From: Rickettsiales bacterium | GTDB taxonomy: Bacteria > Pseudomonadota > Alphaproteobacteria > Rs-D84 | NCBI GenBank assembly: GCA_031283185.1 | Contig: JAITCH010000010.1 | Location: forward strand, 127,237 to 189,544 | Length of the DNA stretch: 62,308 nt | Direction of reading: 5' to 3' | In this document: positions 37,130 through 44,646 of the stretch, in pieces | Numbering within the stretch: position 1 is the stretch's first letter | Layout: the number at the start of each line of letters is the position of its first letter | Position numbers and translations under genes: made by a program | Notes under the pieces: generated by a model | Databases searched by the model: none | What the model saw: only the letters and a program-made list of their open reading frames with translations | Told to the model about the DNA's origin: nothing

Positions 37130-37688
37130 TGGGGATATTAAAGGTTTTCCTGCCCCCGTTGCCGGGGGCGGGATGTCCGGCAATGCCGGACAGGGTGGGG
37201 GTAATATCCCCAAAATAGGTGGTGATATTGCGGTTTTTGATGCAGAATTTATGAAAATTGCCATAGATTTAGCAAAAATCGCTGAAAAACACGCAGATGT
37301 GCCGATTGGCGCAGTAATTGTGGCGGATGGAAAGGTTATAGGGCAGGGCGAAAACCGAGTAGAACTGGACGGCGACCCAACCGCCCACGCGGAGATTGTG
37401 GCAATACATAATGCGACAAAACACATGGGGTATAAGTTTTTGCCGCAAAATTCAACGATTTATGTCAGTTTGGAACCTTGTGCAATGTGCGCGGCGGCGA
37501 TCTCGTTTGCCCGGATTGGGCGGGTGGTTTTTGCCGCGGCGGACGAAAAGGGCGGGGCGATTTTGCATAATTCCCGGGTTTTTGATACGGACGGGCACCT
37601 TTGGAAGCCGGAAGTGGGGCAGATGCCGGAATTAGCCCACGAATCGTCCGAACTTTTACGCAATTTTTTCAAGAACCTCCGAAAATAA
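37116..37688 (+). CDS. tadA: tRNA-specific adenosine deaminase with repeat-encoded N-terminus
   Basis: 190 residues. The deaminase core starts near residue 46 (MKIAIDLAKIAEKHADVPIGAVIV) with TAHAE and PCAMC zinc motifs. TadA makes inosine at position 34 of tRNA-Arg(ACG). The first ~45 residues are not part of the family: residues about 10-29 (FPAPVAGGGMSGNAGQGGG) come from a GC-rich repeat lying between the prfA end and the core. Starts at 37116, at the ATG within the repeat (residue 20) or at residue 46 are all in frame; the first is chosen only for its overlap with prfA. Confidence 0.85.
   Translation: MTSNNGDIKGFPAPVAGGGMSGNAGQGGGNIPKIGGDIAVFDAEFMKIAIDLAKIAEKHADVPIGAVIVADGKVIGQGENRVELDGDPTAHAEIVAIHNATKHMGYKFLPQNSTIYVSLEPCAMCAAAISFARIGRVVFAAADEKGGAILHNSRVFDTDGHLWKPEVGQMPELAHESSELLRNFFKNLRK
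37144..37201 (+). repeat. Family E' repeat inside the tadA 5' region
   Basis: CCTGCCCCCGTTGCCGGGGGC, a TCCGGCAATGCCGGA hairpin, GGGTGGGGGTAAT. Related copies at 37969-38031 and 47474-47525. Confidence 0.8.
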
Positions 37689-38117
37689 TAAAAAGTTCTC
37701 CTCCGTTGGAGGAGTCCGGGCGGAGCCCGGGAGGTGGTTTAGCCACATTTACCAACATTAAAACCCTATTTTTTATCGTCATCCCGGCGACTTGTCGCGC
37801 CGTAGCGAAGCGTAGGCGGAAGGCCGGGATATTTATAAAAAAGTCCCCTTCGCTGGCGAAACCATCTGCGCCCGCAGGGCGCAGGGTGGGGAAACCAAAA
37901 CGGCACCAAATGATGCCGTCATCCCCGCGAAGGCGGGGATCTCAAATTGTAAAATGCAAATCATTTTCCTGCCCCCGTTTGCCGGAGGTGGGTGTCGTTC
38001 CGCCTTTGGCGGACGACAGGTGGGGGTAGGGTGTCCCGGGGATGAACCCCTAGGTGGCATCAATTCCCCTTTCATTTGCCACAAAATCGTTTATAATCCC
38101 CCAAAAAGGACATAAAA
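37689..38117. repeat. Repeat cluster without genes
   Basis: About 430 bp made almost wholly of repeats: family D half (37695-37749), a hybrid hairpin with the GTCGCGCCGTAGCGAAGCG block (37777-37832), a truncated family B (37842-37890), family C (37918-37951) and family E' (37969-38031). A TATAAT at 38092 begins the promoter of the next gene. Confidence 0.8.
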
Positions 38118-38489
38118 ATGAGCAAAATCACCAAAAAAGCCGCCAAAATCGCCAATGTAGCCGTAATTTGCACCTGCGGGATGCACCCGTTCTGCCTGTG
38201 CTGTGGCGCGCCGTTAATCGCGGCTGTGGCGGGAACAGGTGCGGCATCCAGCCTGACCGGCTGGCTCCCGGAATGGCTAAGTCCTTGGTTATTGCCGTTT
38301 TCTGCGGTCGCATTGGGCATTTCGTGGATATTTTACTTGTCTGGCCACGGCGGCAGGCGGTGGCTGATGTGGTTGGCGACCGGGGTATTCATAATTTCCC
38401 TCTCAATTCAATTAGTTATGCCGCATATTGTGGCAACCCATACCCACCCACACGACCACATCCACCACGACCATCATAGCCACCATTAA
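38118..38489 (+). CDS. Small membrane protein with Cys pairs and His-rich tail (possible metal transporter)
   Basis: 123 residues with about four hydrophobic helices, a CTCGMHPFCLCCG segment in the first, and a C-terminal tail of His/Asp (HTHPHDHIHHDHHSHH). The Cys and His groups suggest binding of soft metals such as copper, mercury or zinc; the layout recalls MerC/MerT-type proteins, but the match is weak. An AAAAAGGAC site precedes the ATG. It follows the large repeat cluster and precedes murB. Confidence 0.6.
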   Translation: MSKITKKAAKIANVAVICTCGMHPFCLCCGAPLIAAVAGTGAASSLTGWLPEWLSPWLLPFSAVALGISWIFYLSGHGGRRWLMWLATGVFIISLSIQLVMPHIVATHTHPHDHIHHDHHSHH

Positions 38490-38586
38490 ATAATTCCCCT
38501 CCGGTGGAGGGGTTTTGTGGGCTTTTTGGCGACGGGGCACACCGGAAGATTGAATTTTTCCCCATTTTGTGCCAACATAACAAAGC

Positions 38587-39438
38587 ATGGCGGAATTCAA
38601 AACAGATATTTCTTTGGCGAAATTCACGCGCTTTCGGACCGGGGGCAGGGCGGATTTGTTCTTCGCGCCCGATTCGGTGGCGGAACTTTCGGAATTTCTT
38701 CGCGCGAATTCCGTGCGGCCGATTATGGTTTTAGGACTGGGGTCGAATGTCCTTATCAGGGACGGCGGAATTGGCGGGGTGGTCATTTTCACGGGCGGAT
38801 TGAATAAATTAGAGTTTAAGGACGGGGTAATTACGGCGGGGGCGGGGGTCGCTATGCCTTTGATTTCCGGCTTTGCGTCGCGGCATAATGCGCCGGGGTT
38901 CGAGTTTATGATTGGGATTCCGGGGAGCGCAGCGGGCGGCGTGGCGACCAACGCGGGATGTTTCGGCGGCCAGATTTCTGACCTTTTAATCGGCGTTTTG
39001 GGGCTGAATTTCAATGGCGAAACAATAGAGATTCCGGCGGACGCGCTTTACCTTTCATATCGCGCCGCGAAAATTCCGGCGGATTTTATCATAACCGAAT
39101 TAAAATTTCGCGCCGTCGCAGACGGCGGGAAAAACGCGGAAATCAGGAAAAAAATGGATGGAATTATCACAAAAAAAGCCGCCGCCCAGCCAATTGATAT
39201 GCGGACGGCTGGGTCTGTGTTCAAAAATCCCGCGGGTGGGGGCGGCTGCGCGTGGCGGATTATCAAGGATGCGTTTCCAAATGGGCTGGTCGTCGGGGGC
39301 GCGCGGATTTCCGACCGGCACGCAAATTTTATCGTGGCCGACGGCGAATGTCAAAGCGCGGACATTGAAAGTCTTATAAAACAGATTCAGGACAAGACAG
39401 GATTAGAACTTGAAATAAGAATTTTGGGAAAGTTGTAG
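38587..39438 (+). CDS. murB: UDP-N-acetylenolpyruvoylglucosamine reductase
   Basis: 283 residues, a type II MurB. FAD-binding segments LGLGSNVLIRDGGIGGVVI and GIPGSAAGGVATNAGCFGG, then SYRAAKIP, and catalytic Ser in AGSVFKNPAG. It reduces UDP-GlcNAc-enolpyruvate to UDP-MurNAc in the cytoplasm. Type II lacks the extra loop of E. coli MurB, which fits the length. The start ATG has only a weak upstream site. No repeat insertion is present. Confidence 0.92.
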   Translation: MAEFKTDISLAKFTRFRTGGRADLFFAPDSVAELSEFLRANSVRPIMVLGLGSNVLIRDGGIGGVVIFTGGLNKLEFKDGVITAGAGVAMPLISGFASRHNAPGFEFMIGIPGSAAGGVATNAGCFGGQISDLLIGVLGLNFNGETIEIPADALYLSYRAAKIPADFIITELKFRAVADGGKNAEIRKKMDGIITKKAAAQPIDMRTAGSVFKNPAGGGGCAWRIIKDAFPNGLVVGGARISDRHANFIVADGECQSADIESLIKQIQDKTGLELEIRILGKL

Positions 39439-39439
39439 T

Positions 39440-39871
39440 TTATTTTGCCACAACAGCCTTAAAATACTTATCATTTAATTCTTCCATTTTCTTAATAAGG
39501 TCAGGGTCAACGCTATCCCAGTCTAAATGCACCGCGAACCTATATTTTTGGGCTTTATTATAGATTTTCCCAGAATCCCGCTCTTTGCCATCTTTTAGTT
39601 CTTTAATCGCCTGTTCAAGTAATTGGATAGCCTCATTCGCGGCCGCCGTGGCGATTTGGGTCTTTCTTTTGGCGTCCAAGTTAGCAGTTTCAAGGAGTTC
39701 GCTGTCAAATGCCTTTAATTTATTCTCTTCGAATTTCAGGCATTCTTTAACCAATTCGTTAGATCGTTCACTGGCGCAGGCTTTTAACTCGGCCTCGGTA
39801 TATCGGACTTCGCCGGGAAGAATTTGAACACAGCGGGCAGGGTGGGCGGCAACCAGAAACGCCAGGGTCAA
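39440..39871 (-). CDS. Secreted helical protein, signal peptide out of frame behind a C10 tract
   Basis: 143 residues from the TTG at 39871; mostly helical and charged after residue 25 (ELKACASERSNELVKECLKFEEN). The frame stays open upstream through SRFLRVCGVLTLAFLVAAHPARC, a complete signal peptide that must start before 39871. The only ATG with a promoter is at 39942, but ten C residues (39909-39900) place it one frame out. With eight or eleven C residues the two would join. The TTG start is therefore probably not the real one; the gene looks switched off or phase-variable. Confidence 0.6.
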   Translation of the reverse strand: MTLAFLVAAHPARCVQILPGEVRYTEAELKACASERSNELVKECLKFEENKLKAFDSELLETANLDAKRKTQIATAAANEAIQLLEQAIKELKDGKERDSGKIYNKAQKYRFAVHLDWDSVDPDLIKKMEELNDKYFKAVVAK

Positions 39872-39899
39872 AACCCCGCAAACCCGCAGAAATCTACTA

Positions 39900-39909
39900 G
39901 GGGGGGGGG
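39900..39909. repeat. G10/C10 homopolymer
   Basis: Ten identical bases between the promoter-proximal ATG (39942, minus) and the in-frame signal peptide of the 39440-39871 gene. Minus-strand TGA-TATAAT (39956-39951) lies 8 nt before that ATG. Confidence 0.85.
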
Positions 39910-39942
39910 TAGCAAATTATAAGATTTTCTTAGTATTATCAT

Positions 39943-40582
39943 TTGATATAATTATATCATATTTAACAAAAATTGCATAGCAATTTTTGTCATTCCCGCG
40001 CAGGCGGGAATAGGGCTCTAAACAATATAAGTGGCACAAAGTAATTGTGCCGCTTTTAGTTTGCGGGCTTTGCCCGCGATTTCAAGCCTTAGCCCCGCCT
40101 GCGCGGGGCTGACAAAAAAGATGAAATAGGGGCGGAAATCCAGCCAAAAACACCAAAAATCAGCCAAAAAACGGCAAAAAATGGCGGAATTTTGGTCAAA
40201 ATTAAGTGGATTTAAGCAAAATTTCAGCCAAAAATTCGTGGATTTTAAGGGCATTTTAAGCGCGCAAAAATCCAAATTAAAATCAAAATCAGAAACGAAT
40301 CAAAAAATAAAAAATTAAAAAGTCATTTCGTGGCTTGATCACGGAATCTTGCCGAACGGGCTTCATAACAAAACAGGGGCGCAGAGAAAACGGCAGAAAC
40401 CCGCCAAAACAGCCCAATCCTAATGTCGCATAATGTATATTATGTATAGTTTTGTATTCGGGTGTTTGGCGGGTGGCAGGGTGTGGCGCGTCCGCAGCCC
40501 CGAATGGCGCAGGCTGGACGGCATTGACTTTGGCGGAATTCTGCATTAAACTCGTGCTCAGAATTAAATTAAAGGAAAAATT
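39943..40582. other. Gene-free A/T-rich stretch
   Basis: About 640 bp. It contains a partial family C repeat (39989-40011), a hairpin GGCACAA/TTGTGCC (40032-40052), three direct copies of CAGCCAAAAA (40141, 40161, 40225) with two GTGGATTTxAAG units between 40207 and 40250, a decayed family F unit near 40320, and the dif-like site at 40425. Short frames on the minus strand (40018-40275, 40289-40546) have no ribosome-binding site or homology and are not called. Confidence 0.6.
40425..40452 (+). other. dif: dif-like XerCD recombination site
   Basis: The 17-base core CATAATGTATATTATGT is identical to the core of E. coli dif: arms CGCATAA and TTATGT around the central hexamer TGTATA. It lies in the only long gene-free stretch of the window. 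The right arm continues ATAGTT, exactly as in two further sites at 57858 and 58024 whose central hexamer is TGTGCG. Confidence 0.65.
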
Positions 40583-41146
40583 ATGTCAGTTAAACTAAAA
40601 GTTTATGTCAGCGATTCGGCGGAATCCCGTAAATTCCACGCTGAAAAAATGTATAAAACGCTTAATACAAAGCAGCACAGGGATGCCAAAATCCTTGCCC
40701 CCAGCAGCACCCTTGGCGAAGACGCGGCAAAAAAGGGCAAGATAGAGCGCGAATATATAAAGGATTTTTCTGCTCCTGCTCTCCGACAATTCTTCGAGAA
40801 TGATTTGATCATAGAGGATGCCCACCTGCTCTGTCGCGCTTCGCTTGATGCGTTGATTGATTTCTGTCGGAACAGCCTGTGTTCGGTTCATATTTTTGGT
40901 CAGGCGCACAATTTCGCCGGCGGAGTGTATGAAAACTGGCATTATCTTGCGGACGAAGGCTATACGCCCGAGCAGTTAGAAGACTTTGCAGCATCAGGAA
41001 TGACATACACTCAGCACCCAAATATAAATGATATGCGCCGCATTGAAAAGCAAGCGCGCAAGGACGAGGGGCTTGCGCCCCTGCCCAAAGCCCCAAATCC
41101 GATAGCCAGGGTTGTTAGTAAAATGTTTGCCAAGGTCAGATCATGA
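40583..41146 (+). CDS. Unknown protein, faintly thymidine-kinase-like
   Basis: 187 residues, soluble. The middle (LIIEDAHLLCRASLDALIDFCRNSLCSVHIFGQAHNFAGGVYENWHYL) recalls the Walker B and lasso region of thymidine kinases, but there is no P-loop at the N-terminus, so the function is open. AAAGGAAAAA precedes the ATG. It overlaps the following cupin gene by 4 nt (ATGA), so the two are coupled. Confidence 0.6.
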   Translation: MSVKLKVYVSDSAESRKFHAEKMYKTLNTKQHRDAKILAPSSTLGEDAAKKGKIEREYIKDFSAPALRQFFENDLIIEDAHLLCRASLDALIDFCRNSLCSVHIFGQAHNFAGGVYENWHYLADEGYTPEQLEDFAASGMTYTQHPNINDMRRIEKQARKDEGLAPLPKAPNPIARVVSKMFAKVRS

Positions 41147-41502
41147 GCATAACTTACAAGCGCGGCGAGATTGGCGAGCGTCCCTGGGGTCATTGGGAAG
41201 TCCTTGATTTAGGCGATAATTTTATTGTGAAACGGATTGTTGTGCGCCCTGGCGCGGCATTGTCGTTGCAACTTCATCATTTCCGGGCAGAGGATTGGAC
41301 GATCGCGTCGGGCGAGGCGGCGTTCACGCTTGGCGAAGAAGTTTTCAATATGCGCCGCGGCCAGACGCTTTACATTCCGCGCGGCACGCAGCATCGGATT
41401 GAGAATGTTGGCAAGGATGATCTGATTGTTATAGAGGTTCAAATGGGCGAAAACCTGGACGAATCTGACATAATCCGCCTTGACGACCGATATGCGCGGT
41501 AG
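41143..41502 (+). CDS. Cupin, mannose-6-phosphate isomerase type II-like
   Basis: 119 residues, a single cupin barrel matching the C-terminal isomerase domain of ManC-type enzymes: ERPWGHWEVLD, VKRIVVRPGAALSLQLHHFRAEDWTI (metal His pair, Glu), and YIPRGTQHRIENVG. The domain interconverts mannose- and fructose-6-phosphate and feeds GDP-mannose for surface glycans, in line with the glycosyltransferases downstream. It lacks the guanylyltransferase half. Coupled to the upstream unknown gene. Confidence 0.82.
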   Translation: MSITYKRGEIGERPWGHWEVLDLGDNFIVKRIVVRPGAALSLQLHHFRAEDWTIASGEAAFTLGEEVFNMRRGQTLYIPRGTQHRIENVGKDDLIVIEVQMGENLDESDIIRLDDRYAR

Positions 41503-41545
41503 ATAAATACCCCCCCGTTTGTAGGGAAAATTAATAATCTTGTGC

Positions 41546-41701
41546 AAATCCAATTAGGTCTGTCGCAACGGCGCGATAGGCCGCCCAATACCAAGGAAAA
41601 CCGACCGCCCGTCTGGACACCAAGTCCGCGGCGTGTCGGTTTTCCGAAGTGTAGTGGGTGGAAATATCGCGGCGGGATGAAAAACAGATCTTATTGGATT
41701 T
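41546..41701. ncRNA. C4-antisense-RNA-like structured element, copy 2
   Basis: 156 bp with 18-bp inverted ends (AAATCCAATTAGGTCTGT, partner ACAGATCTTATTGGATTT). The interior (GCCCAATACCAAGGAAAACC...GGTTTTCCGAAGTGTAGTGGG) is nearly identical to copy 3. Relative to copy 3 the outer stem differs at paired positions with compensation. It ends 7 nt from the stop of the minus-strand gene at 41709, as copy 3 does behind rodZ. Confidence 0.55.
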
Positions 41702-41708
41702 GTCCTTA

Positions 41709-42011
41709 TTAATAAACACTGAAATTGCAGTTGCTAAGGCCGTATGCGGCGCACTTGCTTTTCAATTCCCGCATTTTGTCGCTGTATTTCAGACAGGATT
41801 TGATGGAATCGGACGACTTTTCCCGTTTGCAGTTTTCTATATCGTCTTTATCATATGAAAGAACGGCGCATTTGGCGGTGCCCTGCCCGGAACTGCCACA
41901 TTGTGTGCCGCTACCGATGAATGCGCGGGCGGAAGCCTGTGCATCGGAAACAAAGCCCGGTGCGAACACGAACATAATCATAGCAATAAAAAGATTATAT
42001 CTCTTTTTCAT
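41709..42011 (-). CDS. Small secreted Cys-containing protein
   Basis: 100 residues: signal peptide (LFIAMIMFVFAPGFVSDAQA), then a mature part of ~75 residues with six Cys (GTQCGSSGQGTAKCAV, ENCKRE, SCLKYS, SKCAAYGLSNCN), probably three disulfides. No family recognised. Minus-strand TATAAT (42023-42018) ends 6 nt before the ATG, so the mRNA is probably leaderless. Its 3' end abuts a C4-like element. Confidence 0.65.
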   Translation of the reverse strand: MKKRYNLFIAMIMFVFAPGFVSDAQASARAFIGSGTQCGSSGQGTAKCAVLSYDKDDIENCKREKSSDSIKSCLKYSDKMRELKSKCAAYGLSNCNFSVY

Positions 42012-42072
42012 ACTTGAATTATAGCACTTTTAACTGCTAAAATCTAGCACTATAAGAAAGCGGGGAATCATA

Positions 42073-43533
42073 ATGACGCGACCGAAACCTTTTGTTTTGT
42101 GTATTTTGGATGGCTTTGGCATATCCCCGGATTGGGATGCCAATGCGGTCGCGCAGGCGAATATGCCATTTTGGCGCGCCCTGCTCCAAAACTACCCGAA
42201 TACGCAACTGGATACCAGCGGCCACGCGGTGGGGCTTCCGGCCGGGGAAATGGGCAATTCAGAGGTTGGGCATATAACGATTGGCAGCGGCCGGGTGGTG
42301 GATCAGTTCCTGCGGAGGTTTGAACGGGCGCGCGCTTGCGGCGAAGTAGACGCATCCCCTGCCCTTGCCGGGCTTGCCAAAACACCGGGGCTGGTGCATA
42401 TAATTGGATGTATGTCGGATGGCAATACCCACGCATCCCTAAACGACACCATTTACATTATGAACCAACTCATTGAACGGGGCTGTAAATTATGCGTCCA
42501 TTTCATATCGGACGGGCGCGACACCCCGGCAAAATCGGCACAGACATTCGTAGACAGGCTTTTGACCGAGTTTGGGGGTAAAAATGTGCAGTTTGGCACC
42601 CTGGTTGGTCGGTATTATGCGATGGATCGGGCGGGCTATTTGGATAGGACTAAATTGGCTGCGGACGCAATAGACCGCGGCAATGACACCAAGGCCGTTT
42701 CATTGTCTGACGCATTGGCGGGGGCATATGCAAGGGGCGAGACGGACGAATTTATAAAGCCGATCACCATAGGAAATTATGCCGGAATTGATCATAAAAA
42801 CGATGCAGTTTTCATTGTGAATTATCGGTCGGATCGGATGCGCCAGTTGGTTGTTATGTTGCACGATGCTGGGATAAAAAACCTATTTACGATGGCATCG
42901 ATGGGGGATCCTTTGGACGGATATATAGTGCCGATTTTGCCCGCCATAAAAACGACTGAAACTTTGGGCGACATTGTCGAAAAAGCCGGGTTAAGGCAAC
43001 TCCGTGCGGCAGAGTCAGAGAAGTTTAACCATATAACTTATTTCTTTGATTCTGAACGGAAAATTGATTATACGGGCGAAGAAAAAATCAACATTCCATC
43101 TCCTCAGGTAAAAACCTTTGATTTGATGCCGGAAATGTGTGCGGGGCAACTGACGGACGCTGTTATGGAGCGGCTGGATAAATTTGATTTCATAGTGATG
43201 AATTACGCAAATGGCGATTCGGTCGGGCATATGGCAAAGTTGCAACCGACCATTCAGGCATTAGAGTTTTTAGATGGGTGCCTTGCGCGGCTGGTTCCGG
43301 CTGTGCAAAAGTTGGGTGGTGGGCTGATGATAATATCCGACCACGGGAATGCGGAAAATACCAATATAACATCGCATACGACAAATCCCGTCCCGTGTGT
43401 TTTTGTAATGGATAAGGCCCTGCCCTTGAAATCCTGCCTGGGCCTGTCGTCTGTTGCCCCGACCATTTTGGAAGTCCTGGGTCTGCCCCAGCCCGCGGCA
43501 ATGACCGGCGAATCTCTGATTAAAAAGGAATAA
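42073..43533 (+). CDS. gpmI: 2,3-bisphosphoglycerate-independent phosphoglycerate mutase
   Basis: 486 residues. Metal and phosphoserine sites: ILDGFGIS, GNSEVGH with Ser63, the insertion phosphotransferase domain, then NYRSDRMRQL, NYANGDSVGHM and IISDHGNAEN. It interconverts 3- and 2-phosphoglycerate using two Mn2+ ions, linking gap and eno activities. Somewhat shorter than the usual ~510. GCGGGGAA serves as ribosome-binding site. A GT2 gene starts 3 nt after its stop. Confidence 0.95.
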   Translation: MTRPKPFVLCILDGFGISPDWDANAVAQANMPFWRALLQNYPNTQLDTSGHAVGLPAGEMGNSEVGHITIGSGRVVDQFLRRFERARACGEVDASPALAGLAKTPGLVHIIGCMSDGNTHASLNDTIYIMNQLIERGCKLCVHFISDGRDTPAKSAQTFVDRLLTEFGGKNVQFGTLVGRYYAMDRAGYLDRTKLAADAIDRGNDTKAVSLSDALAGAYARGETDEFIKPITIGNYAGIDHKNDAVFIVNYRSDRMRQLVVMLHDAGIKNLFTMASMGDPLDGYIVPILPAIKTTETLGDIVEKAGLRQLRAAESEKFNHITYFFDSERKIDYTGEEKINIPSPQVKTFDLMPEMCAGQLTDAVMERLDKFDFIVMNYANGDSVGHMAKLQPTIQALEFLDGCLARLVPAVQKLGGGLMIISDHGNAENTNITSHTTNPVPCVFVMDKALPLKSCLGLSSVAPTILEVLGLPQPAAMTGESLIKKE

Positions 43534-43536
43534 ACT

Positions 43537-44562
43537 ATGAAAAGACCGAAAGTATCAATAATCATTCCGAACTATAATAATGCAAAGTATCTGCCTGCGT
43601 GCCTTGATTCCGTCCAGGCGCAAGCGTTTGATGATATGGAAATTCTGGTCATAGACGATTGCAGTTCGGACGGCTCGGAACGGGTTATTCGGTCTTATGC
43701 CGCCCGCGACCCGCGCATTTCGTATTATAAGATGAACAAGAACAGCGGCGTTGGTGCGGTTCGGAACTTTGGAATGGATACGGCGGCGGGCGAATATGTA
43801 TTTTTCCTGGACAGCGATGACCTTATTGTGCCTGGGACGATTACGGATCAGGTGCGTATTGCGGAATCATTGGAAGCGGATATAGTAGTCGGGCAATTTA
43901 CCAAGGTTTCCGAACAATTCCAGATTCCTGACGATTGCCCCACTAAAACTGGCTTTTCGTTTGTAAGTTTCGAGAACGCGCACGATGTTGTTTGGGCGAT
44001 TAATGATCTGAATCTGGTTACCGTTTGGGGCAAATTGTATCGCCGGGAAATGTTAGAAGACCTTCGGTTTGACACCGAGATTTACCCATATGAAGATGTA
44101 GAGTTTATGTTGCGCCTTTATCCGCGTATGAAAATTGGCGCGACATCCGGCCACGCGTCTGTGTTTTATAGAATGTCGGAAACCAGTGTTATAAGGGATT
44201 TGGATCGGGACATTTCCAATGATGTAGTTATGGCGATGAATAGTTTGCTGCACTTTATGCTGGGGAATCAGGGCAAGATTCACGCCAAGTATATAAGGTT
44301 CCTGAAAAAGTATTGTTTCGAGTTTATGCGGCTTTATATTATGAAGATAAAGGACAAATTGCACGAGTGCCATGATAAGGCTCGCCGTAAGAAGTTAAAG
44401 ATTATGTTGTTGAATGTAGCCGAATTTGTGCGTGCGGCGCATCCGACGGGTCTGTTTCGGAATTTGGGGATTAAGAAACGGGAAAAGTTCGGGATGTGGC
44501 TGTTTGGCCAGGGCTTTGTCATAACCGGCGCGAAACTTCTGGCGCGGGTCGACGGCTACTAA
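43537..44562 (+). CDS. Family 2 glycosyltransferase
   Basis: 341 residues. GT-A fold: VSIIIPNYNNAKYLPACLDSV, EILVIDDCSSDGS, GAVRNFGMDTAAGEYVFFLDSDD (DxD) and YPYEDVEF as catalytic base region. The C-terminal ~120 residues are helical and basic, probably membrane-associated. It would add a sugar to a surface polysaccharide; specificity is unknown. It is co-transcribed with gpmI and is a close paralogue of the next gene, from which a family A repeat separates it. Confidence 0.9.
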   Translation: MKRPKVSIIIPNYNNAKYLPACLDSVQAQAFDDMEILVIDDCSSDGSERVIRSYAARDPRISYYKMNKNSGVGAVRNFGMDTAAGEYVFFLDSDDLIVPGTITDQVRIAESLEADIVVGQFTKVSEQFQIPDDCPTKTGFSFVSFENAHDVVWAINDLNLVTVWGKLYRREMLEDLRFDTEIYPYEDVEFMLRLYPRMKIGATSGHASVFYRMSETSVIRDLDRDISNDVVMAMNSLLHFMLGNQGKIHAKYIRFLKKYCFEFMRLYIMKIKDKLHECHDKARRKKLKIMLLNVAEFVRAAHPTGLFRNLGIKKREKFGMWLFGQGFVITGAKLLARVDGY

Positions 44563-44564
44563 AA

Positions 44565-44629
44565 AATTCCCCGCCAATGGTGGCGGGGTGTCGCGCCGTA
44601 GCGAAGCGTAGGCGGACGGGGTGGTTAGA
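44565..44629 (+). repeat. Family A repeat (long centre) between GT2 paralogues
   Basis: Ends AATTCCCCGCCAATGGTGGC and CGGGGTGGTTAGAA with the GTCGCGCCGTAGCGAAGCG centre; 17 nt before the next start codon. Confidence 0.9.
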
Positions 44630-44646
44630 ATAAAAAAAGAAAAACA

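Noticed and set aside
40018-40546. Minus-strand frames of 85 codons near the dif-like site
   Set aside because: No ribosome-binding site, no promoter, low-complexity composition (Phe/Trp/Leu from A/T repeats) and they cross repeats.
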